DNA of 9,172 bases from Acidimicrobiia bacterium (GCA_029865445.1 JAOUGY010000146.1:1-9172); one strand, 5' to 3'. Numbered from the stretch's first letter, positions 1 through 6,463 are shown. Notes: generated by a model from the sequence alone, not told the origin. Made by a program: numbers and translations.

Positions 1-264
1 CGCCATTTCCTCGAACGCACCGTCCACTTCGACCACCGTGAGACTGGAGCGTCCGGCCGGGGCCGCCTCCACTCCGAACGCTTGGCGATAGCCGACACCA
101 AAGCGGCCTTGCCTCGCAGCACCAACGAGAAAGCCCACCACCACCGGGATGTCCTCGGGCGAGGCCGCGAGCAAAGACCCGATGATCTCGGCTTTCGCCA
201 GCCTCGACCTGGTGCCGGCGAGACGCTGGGAGGCTGTGACGACGTCAGCGAATGCGAGGCTCAT
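1..264 (-). CDS. ATP-dependent DNA ligase, N-terminal part (cut by window edge)
   Basis: The gene runs off the left edge; only 88 residues are visible and the frame stays open to base 1. The visible part resembles the helical N-terminal DNA-binding domain (DNA_ligase_A_N type) of actinobacterial ATP-dependent ligases. It has a TRSRLAK segment at residues 18-24, followed by a run of hydrophobic helices and RQGRFGVGY at 51-59, which matches the usual ELxQGRIGVGY motif. The nucleotidyltransferase domain with the catalytic KxDG lysine lies outside the window, so activity cannot be judged. Enzymes of this family seal nicked DNA using ATP. Two adjacent ATG codons (267 and 264) could start it. I prefer 264 because a TAGTCT box lies exactly 6 bases upstream, fitting a leaderless start. 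The start overlaps the end of the hydrolase gene by 20 bases, so read-through expression is also likely. No Shine-Dalgarno sequence is evident. Confidence 0.75.
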   Translation of the reverse strand, partial: MSLAFADVVTASQRLAGTRSRLAKAEIIGSLLAASPEDIPVVVGFLVGAARQGRFGVGYRQAFGVEAAPAGRSSLTVVEVDGAFEEMA

Positions 265-1783
265 CATCGGAGACTAGGTCGCTGCCGTCCCGCTTCATCG
301 CCGAACGCAGGGCCGCCGCCCCCACCTCCGAGAAGTAGCCACCGTGACCCACGGAGCCGCCCAGGGCGATGGTGGCAGCGCCAAATCCCAGCGAGTAGGG
401 ATCGGAGCCGTGAATCATCGGCCGCCCCACCAGAGACCCGCCCGTCCGGGCCCAGGTGTCGATCGGGTCACCTTCGGTGAGCCCCACCCAGACTCGCCCG
501 CCAGGTCGCAGTCGAGCGCCCCCGGAGGTGGCGAGCGGGGATCCGGGCGAACCGAGGAGGAATAGGTCATCGACTGCCAAACCCGCCATGGCCGCCACCG
601 ACGCCACCACTGAACCGTAGGAGTGGGCGAAGACCGCCACGCGGGCATCCGAACGCATCTCGATCAGCCAGTCCACGAATTCGCTGAGCGCCGCCGCGCC
701 GCCGGCCGCTCTCTCGATCCGAACCGCTCGGGGGTCGAGCGGGGAGACGCCATCCGGCGGCCCACCGGGCGGGTCGTAGCCCAGCCACACCACCACCGCG
801 ACATCGGGGTCGCCCCCCTGGAGCCTGCGTCCGTATTCGGCGGGGCCCGACTCGTAGGAGGCGAGCGCGGATCCCATGCCGGGGACGAGGATCGCGACGT
901 GTTCGGCACGCTCGAGGTCACCGACGACCTCGACTACGCGCCCGTCGCCCGCAGCCGAGAACTCGAGAAACGTCCTCGTCGCATCCTCCCATTCTCGAAC
1001 GTTGGCCAGCAGAGCTCGAACCCGGGTGGCCTCGGCCGAGGCCACCATCCGGTGCCACCGGAACACCGAGAACCGACCGGTCGATTCGAGCGCCACTGCC
1101 CGGTCCTCCAATCGGCCGGCGAAGGCCACGATCGTGTGTCGGTTCGCGGAGTAGCGAAAGGGGATGGGCGCGCTCGGCGACGTCCCCACGAGTCCGGGCC
1201 GCGTCGCCGCGAAGTAGGAGAAGGTGTGCGCATCGAGACGCATCCCCATCCGCTCGAGCATCGGTTCGCCCATGAACCCTTGACCGGCGTCGAGGTGGCC
1301 GAGTTCTGGCCACGGCAGGGAAACGAAGGCGGACTCCACCACGCCGGCGCACCGGCGATCCGCGGCGTCGACCGCTTGTCGGATGCGGTCCAGGGAGCGA
1401 GTGGCTTCGAGCCGAAAACGTTCCGCCTCGGCCCTGGCAACGGCGAGCGCTGCGGAGGCGAGAGGATCGGACGGGTTCGTCTCGACGGCGCGTTCGGCGA
1501 ACGCCAGCCGCCGTTGGCGCCCGGAGAGGTTGCCGCGAAGGCAACTGCTCTCGGCCTCCGCCTCATCCACGGTCTCGATGAGTTTCTGCAGAGCGCGCAC
1601 CACTTCGGAGAGCTCCGTCGCTCGCTCCACGATCCGCTCGGCCAGGAATCCGAGGAGCGCCCTGTATGCGGCCGCCGCCCTACCCGCCCAGGCTGGGATC
1701 GAGTCCCATCGACCCGGGAGGTCGTCCAGATGACGCCGAAGCCCGGACAACTCCTCGACACGCTCTCCGAGGTCACCGATCAC
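245..1783 (-). CDS. DUF1023 alpha/beta hydrolase with WXG100-like helical N-terminus
   Basis: The 512-residue protein has two parts. Residues 1 to about 150 are predicted helical and rich in Ala, Glu and Arg, with a WAG (WxG) turn at 32-34, like WXG100/ESX-type domains. From about residue 295 it follows the DUF1023 (Abhydrolase_8) family: VPGMGSALASY at 300-310, WLGYDPP at 333-339, the nucleophile elbow AHSYGS at 386-391 (Ser388), EGDPI at 437-441 with likely acid Asp439, and GHGGYF at 479-484 with likely catalytic His480. A Ser-Asp-His hydrolase is therefore supported; the substrate is unknown. The GTG start at 1783 overlaps the TGA of the small gene before it (GTGA, 1780-1783), indicating translational coupling. 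The frame is open upstream to 2038, but those 85 codons are Arg/Gly-rich and overlap the small gene out of frame, so I exclude them. No signal peptide is seen. Family knowledge suggests type VII secretion or an envelope role; that is inference. Confidence 0.82.
   Translation of the reverse strand: MIGDLGERVEELSGLRRHLDDLPGRWDSIPAWAGRAAAAYRALLGFLAERIVERATELSEVVRALQKLIETVDEAEAESSCLRGNLSGRQRRLAFAERAVETNPSDPLASAALAVARAEAERFRLEATRSLDRIRQAVDAADRRCAGVVESAFVSLPWPELGHLDAGQGFMGEPMLERMGMRLDAHTFSYFAATRPGLVGTSPSAPIPFRYSANRHTIVAFAGRLEDRAVALESTGRFSVFRWHRMVASAEATRVRALLANVREWEDATRTFLEFSAAGDGRVVEVVGDLERAEHVAILVPGMGSALASYESGPAEYGRRLQGGDPDVAVVVWLGYDPPGGPPDGVSPLDPRAVRIERAAGGAAALSEFVDWLIEMRSDARVAVFAHSYGSVVASVAAMAGLAVDDLFLLGSPGSPLATSGGARLRPGGRVWVGLTEGDPIDTWARTGGSLVGRPMIHGSDPYSLGFGAATIALGGSVGHGGYFSEVGAAALRSAMKRDGSDLVSDDEPRIR
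271..276 (-). promoter_or_regulatory. Possible -10 box of the ligase gene
   Basis: On the minus strand the hexamer TAGTCT ends 6 bases before the second ATG (264), which is the spacing expected if transcription starts on that codon. It lies inside the 3' end of the hydrolase gene. No convincing -35 box was identified. The TANNNT pattern is degenerate, so this rests mainly on the spacing and on similar boxes at other starts in the window. Confidence 0.3.
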
Positions 1784-2022
1784 AACTCGTCGGCGGTGGC
1801 GTAGGCGGCGGCCGACAGCCGTAGCTCGGACGCCAGTCGCCCGAGCATGTCCGCCAGTTGCTCGAGGTCGGCACCGATTCGTTGTTCCAACGCAGCCAGG
1901 GCGACCGAGGTGGCCGGCGGCGAAGCGGAACAGCCCTGAACCCTTGGGGGGTCGCCCACGGACATCTCCAGGCGGGCGGCCGCGGCGACCAGGTCTTCGG
2001 CGTGAACAACGATCTCGGGCAT
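1780..2022 (-). CDS. Small EspC/WXG100-like protein with C-terminal YxxxD signal
   Basis: An 80-residue protein begins MPEIVVHAEDLVAAAARLEM and has two predicted helices (about 7-22 and 38-72) separated by a short Gly/Pro/Ser/Cys linker near 24-38. The layout and the ending AAAYATADEL resemble the EspC family of type VII (ESX) substrates. Tyr74-Ala-Thr-Ala-Asp78 matches the YxxxD/E secretion signal near the C-terminus. It has no WxG of its own; the WxG is in the adjacent hydrolase, as expected if the two form a heterodimer in which one partner supplies the signal. The ATG at 2022 was chosen because the similarity begins there and a promoter-like element places the transcription start on or near it. 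The stop overlaps the hydrolase start. The family assignment is by pattern, not by a database search, and no EccC, EccD or other ESX core gene is in the window. Confidence 0.68.
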   Translation of the reverse strand: MPEIVVHAEDLVAAAARLEMSVGDPPRVQGCSASPPATSVALAALEQRIGADLEQLADMLGRLASELRLSAAAYATADEL

Positions 2023-2027
2023 ACCCG

Positions 2028-2057
2028 AACGTATCCACGTCCGGGGGCTCAACTCAA
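2028..2057 (-). promoter_or_regulatory. Promoter of the EspC-like/hydrolase operon
   Basis: On the minus strand TTGAGT (2057-2052) is followed after 18 bases by TACGTT (2033-2028), a plausible -35/-10 pair. The ATG at 2022 begins 5 bases after the -10 box, so the transcript would have almost no leader. The -35 box overlaps the maf stop codon (2056-2054). No Shine-Dalgarno sequence precedes the start, which fits a leaderless message. Read-through from maf remains possible. Confidence 0.45.
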
Positions 2058-2647
2058 GAGGTCTGCCCGAGCACGAGGATGCCGGAAGCGCGAAGGAGAC
2101 GCACGACGAGCGGGAGTGGGAATCCGACCACATTGGACGGGCTGCCCTCCACGGAAACGACGAACGCACCCGCCGCCCCCTGCAGCCCGTAGGCGCCCGC
2201 CTTGTCCATGGGTTCGCCTGTCGCCACGTAGGCGGCGATCTCTTCCGAGGTCAGATCGGCGAACTCGACTACTGTCCGCGCTGTTTCGGCACGAACGACC
2301 GGGCCGGCGTCCCAGGTGGCGACGGCGACACCCGAGATGACGGTGTGCCGTTCCCCCGACAGCCGCTCCAGCATGCCCCGCGCCTCCGTGGGATGGGCGG
2401 GTTTCCCCATCACGACACCCCGATGGACCACGATCGTGTCGGCCGCCACGACCACCCATCCGGGCTCCGCAAGTGCGATCGCCTTCTCGCGTGCGACACG
2501 TTCCGCATATGCGGTGGGAGCCTCCCCTTGGAGCCGGGTCTCATCGAGACCGGAGCCGGCGACTTCGAATTCCAGTCCGAGCGACTCGAGAAGCTGCTTC
2601 CGCCGAGGTGACGCCGATGCGAGCCGAAGCCTCGGAGCATCGATCAC
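2054..2647 (-). CDS. maf: Maf family nucleoside triphosphate pyrophosphatase (YhdE-type dTTP/UTP)
   Basis: A 197-residue protein of the usual Maf length. It shows the N-terminal LASASPRRKQLL signature (residues 9-20), AADTIV at 68-73 with the conserved metal-site Asp70, GKP at 81-83, and TGEPMDKAGAYGLQG at 143-157. The AYGLQG form, rather than a GFRxEG form, points to the dTTP/UTP pyrophosphatase (YhdE-like) subgroup. EGSPSNVVGFPL near 168-179 is the typical C-terminal motif. Maf enzymes are cytosolic; they hydrolyse non-canonical or pyrimidine NTPs to NMP and pyrophosphate, and have been linked to cell division control. The GTG at 2647 gives a family-typical start, with MIDAPRL just ahead of the first strand. 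However, it lacks both a Shine-Dalgarno sequence and a nearby -10 box, and the frame stays open upstream to 2914 or 2938 through a stretch that looks coding. An N-terminal extension is therefore possible. Confidence 0.9.
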   Translation of the reverse strand: MIDAPRLRLASASPRRKQLLESLGLEFEVAGSGLDETRLQGEAPTAYAERVAREKAIALAEPGWVVVAADTIVVHRGVVMGKPAHPTEARGMLERLSGERHTVISGVAVATWDAGPVVRAETARTVVEFADLTSEEIAAYVATGEPMDKAGAYGLQGAAGAFVVSVEGSPSNVVGFPLPLVVRLLRASGILVLGQTS

Positions 2648-2914
2648 GGTTCGAGCCGGTGGTTGGTGGACATGTGGGCTCGGGAGACCATCGTCGGTGA
2701 GCTTAGAGGAACCAGTTGGTCGATCTCTCGGCCCCATCACGGCGTGCTGGACCAGCGCCAGGGTGACGGCGGTCGCCCGGACCAGCGCGTACGACCTCAG
2801 GCCGTCGGATTTGTCGAGCGGCGCCGGGCCGAGCGCAAAGTTCCGTTGCCCATCGGCCGACGGTGGAATCCACAGGTCTTTCAGGGACACTCGTGTTCGC
2901 CCACTACCGCTCAT
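2648..2914 (-). other. Intergenic region with coding-like stretch in the maf frame
   Basis: This is most of the 344-base gap between maf and the divergent exporter operon. The maf reading frame is open through it, with an ATG at 2914 and GTGs at 2890 and 2938. Codons from 2842 down to 2729 show 36 of 38 third positions as G or C, with about 74% at first and 50% at second positions, the profile of a real high-GC gene. The flanking codons, about 58% upstream and 44% downstream at third positions, do not keep this up. The stretch encodes a fairly hydrophobic segment including ALVRATAVTLALVQHAVM. It could be an N-terminal extension of Maf, a small gene, or a remnant. I do not recognise the sequence. 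No tRNA, repeat or terminator was seen here. Confidence 0.35.
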
Positions 2915-2966
2915 CCCAGGAGTTTCGGCATCCCTCACCGATCGCTCGACGATGAAACTCCCGTGC

Positions 2967-2979
2967 CCGGAGTCTCCGG
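2967..2979. promoter_or_regulatory. 13-base perfect dyad, possible operator
   Basis: CCGGAG-T-CTCCGG is a perfect inverted repeat with six-base arms around one central base. It directly abuts the TACAGT box that probably serves as -10 for the exporter operon, so a bound protein would sit over the promoter spacer. Drug-exporter operons are often controlled by a repressor or MerR-type activator at such a site, but no regulator gene is present in the window. Six-base-arm dyads do occur by chance in GC-rich DNA. Confidence 0.35.
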
Positions 2980-2985
2980 TACAGT
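2980..2985 (+). promoter_or_regulatory. Probable -10 box of the ABC exporter operon
   Basis: TACAGT lies 6 bases before the GTG at 2992, placing a transcription start at or very near the start codon. No Shine-Dalgarno sequence precedes this GTG, in keeping with a leaderless message. A clear -35 box is not visible; the spacer holds the dyad at 2967-2979. Confidence 0.45.
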
Positions 2986-2991
2986 CGCTGC

Positions 2992-3903
2992 GTGATCGAA
3001 GATCTGGTGGAGGCGGAAGGCCTGGTCAAGAGGTTCGGCGACTTCACGGCCGTGGACTCCATCGACTTCACGGTCGGGCGCGGTGAGGCTTTCGGATTCC
3101 TGGGTCCGAACGGGGCCGGGAAGAGTTCGACCATGAAGATGATCGGCACGGTTTCGCCTGCCACGAGTGGCACGCTGAGAGTGCTCGGGATGGATCCTGC
3201 ATCACAGGGCAGGCAGATTCGATCCCGACTCGGGGTGGTACCTCAGGACAACTCGCTCGACATGGAACTCACGGTCGAGGAGAACCTCATGATCTACGGC
3301 CGGTACTTCGACCTCTCTCGCAGGGAGGTCCGCGCCAGGATCGCCGATCTGTTGGAGTTCGCTCAGCTCACCGATCGGCGCACGAGCAAGGTCGAACCGC
3401 TGTCCGGCGGAATGAAACGCCGCCTCACGATCGCCCGCGGCCTCATCAACCGGCCCGAGCTCATCCTGCTCGACGAGCCCACCACCGGCCTCGATCCCCA
3501 GGCCCGGCACGTGCTGTGGGATCGTCTCTACCGGCTCAAGCGCGAGGGCGCCACGCTCATCATCACCACTCACTACATGGACGAGGCCGAACAGCTGTGC
3601 GACCGCCTCGTGATCATGGACAACGGCCGGATCGTCGGTGAAGGATCACCCCGCGAGCTCATCGACCGTCACACATCCGGCGAGGTGCTCGAACTCCGCC
3701 TGGAAGAGCCTGTCGGAGCGCTCTCCGGGATCGGTGACCATACCGAAGAACTGGCCGACAGGGTCCTCGTGGCGTCCAGGGACGCGGAATCGGCCCTCGC
3801 CGAAGTGCACGCCCGAGGAATCAACCCCGCCATGAGCCTGATCCGAAGGGCCACACTCGAAGACGTGTTCCTGACTCTGACCGGCCGGACGCTGGTCGAC
3901 TGA
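2992..3903 (+). CDS. ABC-2 type exporter ATPase (NodI/DrrA-like)
   Basis: A 303-residue nucleotide-binding subunit with every motif in order: Walker A GPNGAGKSS at 38-46, Q-loop VVPQDN with Gln85, ABC signature LSGGMKRRL at 137-145, Walker B LILLDEP at 157-163, D-loop GLDP at 166-169 and switch His194. The helical segment IYGRYFDL at 101-108 and the C-terminal domain after about residue 230, ending LEDVFLTLTGR, place it with NodI and DrrA-type ATPases that power export through ABC-2 permeases. It sits on the cytoplasmic face and hydrolyses ATP to drive the two permeases encoded next. The start is GTG at 2992; the stop TGA (3901-3903) shares one base with the ATG of the first permease. The substrate cannot be told from sequence: drugs, lipids or glycans are all known in the family. 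Divergent from maf. Confidence 0.95.
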   Translation: MIEDLVEAEGLVKRFGDFTAVDSIDFTVGRGEAFGFLGPNGAGKSSTMKMIGTVSPATSGTLRVLGMDPASQGRQIRSRLGVVPQDNSLDMELTVEENLMIYGRYFDLSRREVRARIADLLEFAQLTDRRTSKVEPLSGGMKRRLTIARGLINRPELILLDEPTTGLDPQARHVLWDRLYRLKREGATLIITTHYMDEAEQLCDRLVIMDNGRIVGEGSPRELIDRHTSGEVLELRLEEPVGALSGIGDHTEELADRVLVASRDAESALAEVHARGINPAMSLIRRATLEDVFLTLTGRTLVD

Positions 3904-4667
3904 TGACCGGCCGTCTTCGAGTTGTCGAATCGCACGCCCGCCGTTACCGGCACACGTGGCGGTCGTCGGTGTTCACGGGTTTCGTCAACCCGGCGTTCCT
4001 CCTCGCGGCGATGGGTCTCGGTCTTGGATCGCTCGTCGATGCGAACAACGGTGCCGGCGCGTTTTCCTACCTGGCGTTTCTCGCCCCCGGCCTCCTGGCC
4101 GCGACCGCAATGCAGACGGCCGCCGGAGAGTCGTCGTATCCGGTGATGGCAGGTATCAAATGGATCAAGAGCTACGAAGCAGCGCTCGCCACACCGATCG
4201 GCATCCGTGACCTGCTCGGTGGTCAGCAGATCTGGTCGATGATCCGCGTTGCGCAGGTGGTGGCGGCGTTCGCCCTCGTCGAGGTCCTGTTCGGGGCGCT
4301 GTCGGTGAGGCAGGCGGCACTCGCCACCATTCCCGCCCTGATGACCGGGGTTGCGTTCTCCCCCGCCATCGCCTGGTTCACGATCAGACTCGAGAACGAC
4401 AGCGGCCTCGCCGGTCTGTTCCGGTTCGGCATCATCCCGCTGTTCCTCTTCAGCGGCACCTTCTTCCCGATCTCGCAACTCCCAGAGCAGATGCAACCAC
4501 TCGCCGTCCTCACGCCTCTGTGGCACGGCGTGGAGTGGGCCCGAGACTGGGCTCTCGGCTCCCCCCCACTGTGGCCGTGGCAGTGGCACGCCACGGCCCT
4601 CGCCGCGTTCGCCGTGGCGTGTTTCTGGGGCGCGCACCGGGCTCTGGTCAGGAGGATGATCCTGTGA
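3903..4667 (+). CDS. ABC-2 type permease (NodJ/DrrB-like), first of two
   Basis: A 254-residue membrane protein with about six hydrophobic segments (near 24-44, 56-74, 114-133, 138-160, 171-190 and 230-246). A short, basic N-terminus (RLRVVESHARRYRHTWR) lies before the first helix. The conserved ABC-2 region is clear at 184-215: SGTFFPISQLPEQ, then PLWHGVEWAR, which matches the NodJ-type pattern of FP, LP and P-(L)-x-H-x-V-E. It should form a heterodimer with the paralogous permease that follows and be driven by the ATPase before it. Its ATG overlaps the ATPase stop by one base (TGATG, 3901-3905) and its stop overlaps the next GTG by four, so the three genes are one coupled operon. The substrate is unknown. 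Confidence 0.93.
   Translation: MTGRLRVVESHARRYRHTWRSSVFTGFVNPAFLLAAMGLGLGSLVDANNGAGAFSYLAFLAPGLLAATAMQTAAGESSYPVMAGIKWIKSYEAALATPIGIRDLLGGQQIWSMIRVAQVVAAFALVEVLFGALSVRQAALATIPALMTGVAFSPAIAWFTIRLENDSGLAGLFRFGIIPLFLFSGTFFPISQLPEQMQPLAVLTPLWHGVEWARDWALGSPPLWPWQWHATALAAFAVACFWGAHRALVRRMIL
4650..4656 (+). promoter_or_regulatory. Strong Shine-Dalgarno for the second permease
   Basis: AGGAGGA lies 7 bases before the GTG at 4664, inside the end of the first permease. It is the only near-perfect Shine-Dalgarno I found in the window. It fixes the start of the second permease at this GTG rather than at the open frame further upstream. Confidence 0.8.
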
Positions 4668-5467
4668 GCGCGCTCACGACGAGGACCGGGCCACCGACCT
4701 TGACCGGCGGATGGCGCGCACATCGCGTGCTCGAACGCAACCTCATGGTGAGCAAGCGGAGCTGGGTACTGGTTCTCTCCGGGTTCTTCGAACCGGTGTT
4801 CTATCTCTTCTCGATCGGCGTGGGCGTGGGGGCCATGGTGGGAGATGTCCAGGTGGGCGCAAGGACGGTGTCGTATGCAGCCTTCGTGGCTCCGGCTCTC
4901 CTTTCCTCCTCCGCCATGAACGGCGCCGTCTTCGAGTCAACGTTGAACATCTTCTTCAAGCTCAAATGGGGCAAGGTCTACGACGCAATGCTGTCGACAC
5001 CCCTCCGACCGGCCGATGTCGCCGCCGGCGAGATCGGCTGGTCGCTCCTCCGAGGCGGGCTGTACGCGATTGGTTTCATGGTGGTGATGGCCCTGTTCGG
5101 ATTGGCCGAATCCTGGTGGACACTCATGGCGATCCCGGCAGCCCTGCTGATCGGGTTCGCCTTCGCCTCGGTCGGAATGGCTGCGACGACCTTCATGCGC
5201 AGCTGGCAGGACTTCGACCTCATCAACGTCGTCACGCTCCCCCTGTTCCTCTTCTCGGCCACCTTCTATCCCCTCGACGTCTACCCGCCCGCCATCCAGA
5301 CCGTCACCCGGATATCCCCGCTCTACCACGGCGTCGAATTGGTTCGAGCGTTCACCCTCGGGATGTTCGACTGGTCCCTTGCCGGGCACGCGGCTGTGCT
5401 GCTGGGGATGGGCCTGATTGGATTGCGAGTGGCCTCCGGGCGGCTGGAGCGTCTCCTTCTGGCCTGA
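4664..5467 (+). CDS. ABC-2 type permease (NodJ/DrrB-like), second of two
   Basis: A 267-residue paralogue of the preceding permease, with hydrophobic segments near 33-58, 69-90, 127-148, 152-174, 187-203 and 240-256. It shares the ABC-2 signature: LFSATFYPLDVYPP at 196-209 and ISPLYHGVELVRAF at 217-230. In the first half KWGKVYDAMLSTPLRPADV (102-120) corresponds to KWIKSYEAALATPIGIRDL in its neighbour, so the pair arose by duplication. The start is GTG at 4664, set by the AGGAGGA seven bases before it and by the GTGA overlap with the upstream stop; the frame is open further upstream but translates to Arg/Pro-rich sequence unlike a permease. Together with the ATPase and first permease it should form a heterodimeric exporter in the cytoplasmic membrane. 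The C-terminus ends shortly after the last helix. Confidence 0.93.
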   Translation: MSALTTRTGPPTLTGGWRAHRVLERNLMVSKRSWVLVLSGFFEPVFYLFSIGVGVGAMVGDVQVGARTVSYAAFVAPALLSSSAMNGAVFESTLNIFFKLKWGKVYDAMLSTPLRPADVAAGEIGWSLLRGGLYAIGFMVVMALFGLAESWWTLMAIPAALLIGFAFASVGMAATTFMRSWQDFDLINVVTLPLFLFSATFYPLDVYPPAIQTVTRISPLYHGVELVRAFTLGMFDWSLAGHAAVLLGMGLIGLRVASGRLERLLLA

Positions 5468-5492
5468 CCGGCGCCGACGTCGGGCCTATAGG
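5464..5492 (+). promoter_or_regulatory. Probable promoter of the E1 operon with a 10-base palindrome
   Basis: CTGACC (5464-5469), overlapping the stop of the second permease, is followed after 17 bases by TATAGG (5487-5492); an overlapping TAGGAT (5489-5494) is an alternative -10. The ATG at 5504 comes 9-11 bases after the -10 box, so the leader would be only a few bases long. A perfect palindrome CCGACGTCGG (5474-5483) occupies the spacer and could be an operator. Read-through from the exporter operon is possible, as no terminator lies in the 36-base gap. Confidence 0.45.
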
Positions 5493-5503
5493 ATTGCCCT
5501 CGC

Positions 5504-6463
5504 ATGCTCGACGCCCGACTTCGTACCGACATGTACGCGTGGATGAGCCTCACGCGTGCCTTCGACGACCAGATGGTTGCAATGTGGAAATCTGGGCGCG
5601 GATTGGGCGGCACCTTCAGCCAGCGCGGACACGAGGCGATATCGGTCGGTGTCGGAATGGCGATGGGGCCCGACGATGTGGCCACACCGATGCATCGGGA
5701 TCTCGGCACCTACCTGGTGCGCGGGATGACGCCGGAGCGGATCTTCGGAAACCTGTTGGGACGGGCGACCGGGCCGTCACAGGGCAGGGACGCCAACCTC
5801 CACGGCCTCGGGGACCTGTCGCTCGGCATCATCGGCTTCATCAGTCACATCCCCCAGGCGCTCCCCACCGCATTGGGAGTGGCGATGACGTTCCGTCACC
5901 GCCTCGAACCGCGGGTGGCGGTGACGTTCATCGGTGACGGAGGCACTACGGCAGGCGCGTTCCACGAGGTGTTGAACATGGCAGCGGTGTGGGCAGCACC
6001 TCTGGTCGTGGTGGTCGAGAACAACCAGTACGCCTATTCGACACCGCTGAACCAGCAGATGGCCTCGGCCGACATCGTCGCCAAGGCGGAAGCCCACGGC
6101 GTCCTCGGAACCCGCGTTGATGGCAACGACGTCGAAGCCGTCTATCTTGCGGCCAGGGACTCGATTGAGCGCGCTCGCGCCGGCGGCGGCCCCGTGCTCA
6201 TCCAGGCCGATACGATGCGCATGCTTGGCCATGCGATCCACGACGGCGCCGAGTACGTTCCCGAAGGCCTGCTCGCCGACTGGGAGCAGAGGGATCCGCT
6301 GCGCCTAACACGGAACCGTCTCGTAGAACAGCGAACCGCAACTCCGGAGGCTCTCGATTCACTCGACCGCGCCGCCGCATCGCGTATCCAACAGGCGGTC
6401 GCTGCGGCCGAGGCGGCACCGTTCCCTGACGGCGACTCCTTGACAGACGGCGTGTACGCATGA
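5504..6463 (+). CDS. 2-oxoacid dehydrogenase E1 component, alpha subunit
   Basis: A 319-residue ThDP-dependent E1 alpha subunit. The ThDP/Mg motif is intact: GDGGTTAGAFHEVLNMA from Gly144, ending at the Asn pair 173-174 (ENNQYA). SQRGHEAISVGVGMA (39-53) and TPMHRDLGTYLVRGM (61-75) match the family's substrate-entry region. The loop RMLGHAIHDGAEYVP (239-253), followed by DWEQRDPL, corresponds to the loop that is phosphorylated in mitochondrial enzymes; the HAIHD form is, from memory, typical of a bacterial subgroup annotated only as 'alpha-ketoacid dehydrogenase'. With the beta subunit it would decarboxylate a 2-oxoacid and pass the acyl group to a lipoyl E2. Pyruvate, branched-chain oxoacids and acetoin are all possible substrates. 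The length is normal for the short bacterial type. The stop overlaps the beta gene start by four bases (ATGA, 6460-6463). Confidence 0.93.
   Translation: MLDARLRTDMYAWMSLTRAFDDQMVAMWKSGRGLGGTFSQRGHEAISVGVGMAMGPDDVATPMHRDLGTYLVRGMTPERIFGNLLGRATGPSQGRDANLHGLGDLSLGIIGFISHIPQALPTALGVAMTFRHRLEPRVAVTFIGDGGTTAGAFHEVLNMAAVWAAPLVVVVENNQYAYSTPLNQQMASADIVAKAEAHGVLGTRVDGNDVEAVYLAARDSIERARAGGGPVLIQADTMRMLGHAIHDGAEYVPEGLLADWEQRDPLRLTRNRLVEQRTATPEALDSLDRAAASRIQQAVAAAEAAPFPDGDSLTDGVYA

Noticed and set aside
623..1804. Long plus-strand open frame (393 codons) opposite the hydrolase
   Set aside because: Its product is Arg/Gly/His-rich with no recognisable motif, and it lies antisense to a gene with clear DUF1023 motifs; open antisense frames are common in GC-rich DNA.
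2316..3086. Plus-strand open frame (256 codons) across maf and the intergenic region
   Set aside because: It has no motif, is antisense to maf, and overlaps the exporter ATPase start out of frame; codon-position GC favours the minus strand here.
3669..4637. Minus-strand open frame (322 codons) opposite the ATPase and first permease
   Set aside because: The product is low-complexity, rich in Arg, Glu and Gly, and antisense to well-supported exporter genes.
4711..5937. Plus-strand open frame (408 codons) spanning the second permease and E1 alpha
   Set aside because: It is a frame-shifted reading of two well-supported genes; the product is Arg/Pro-rich without family similarity.
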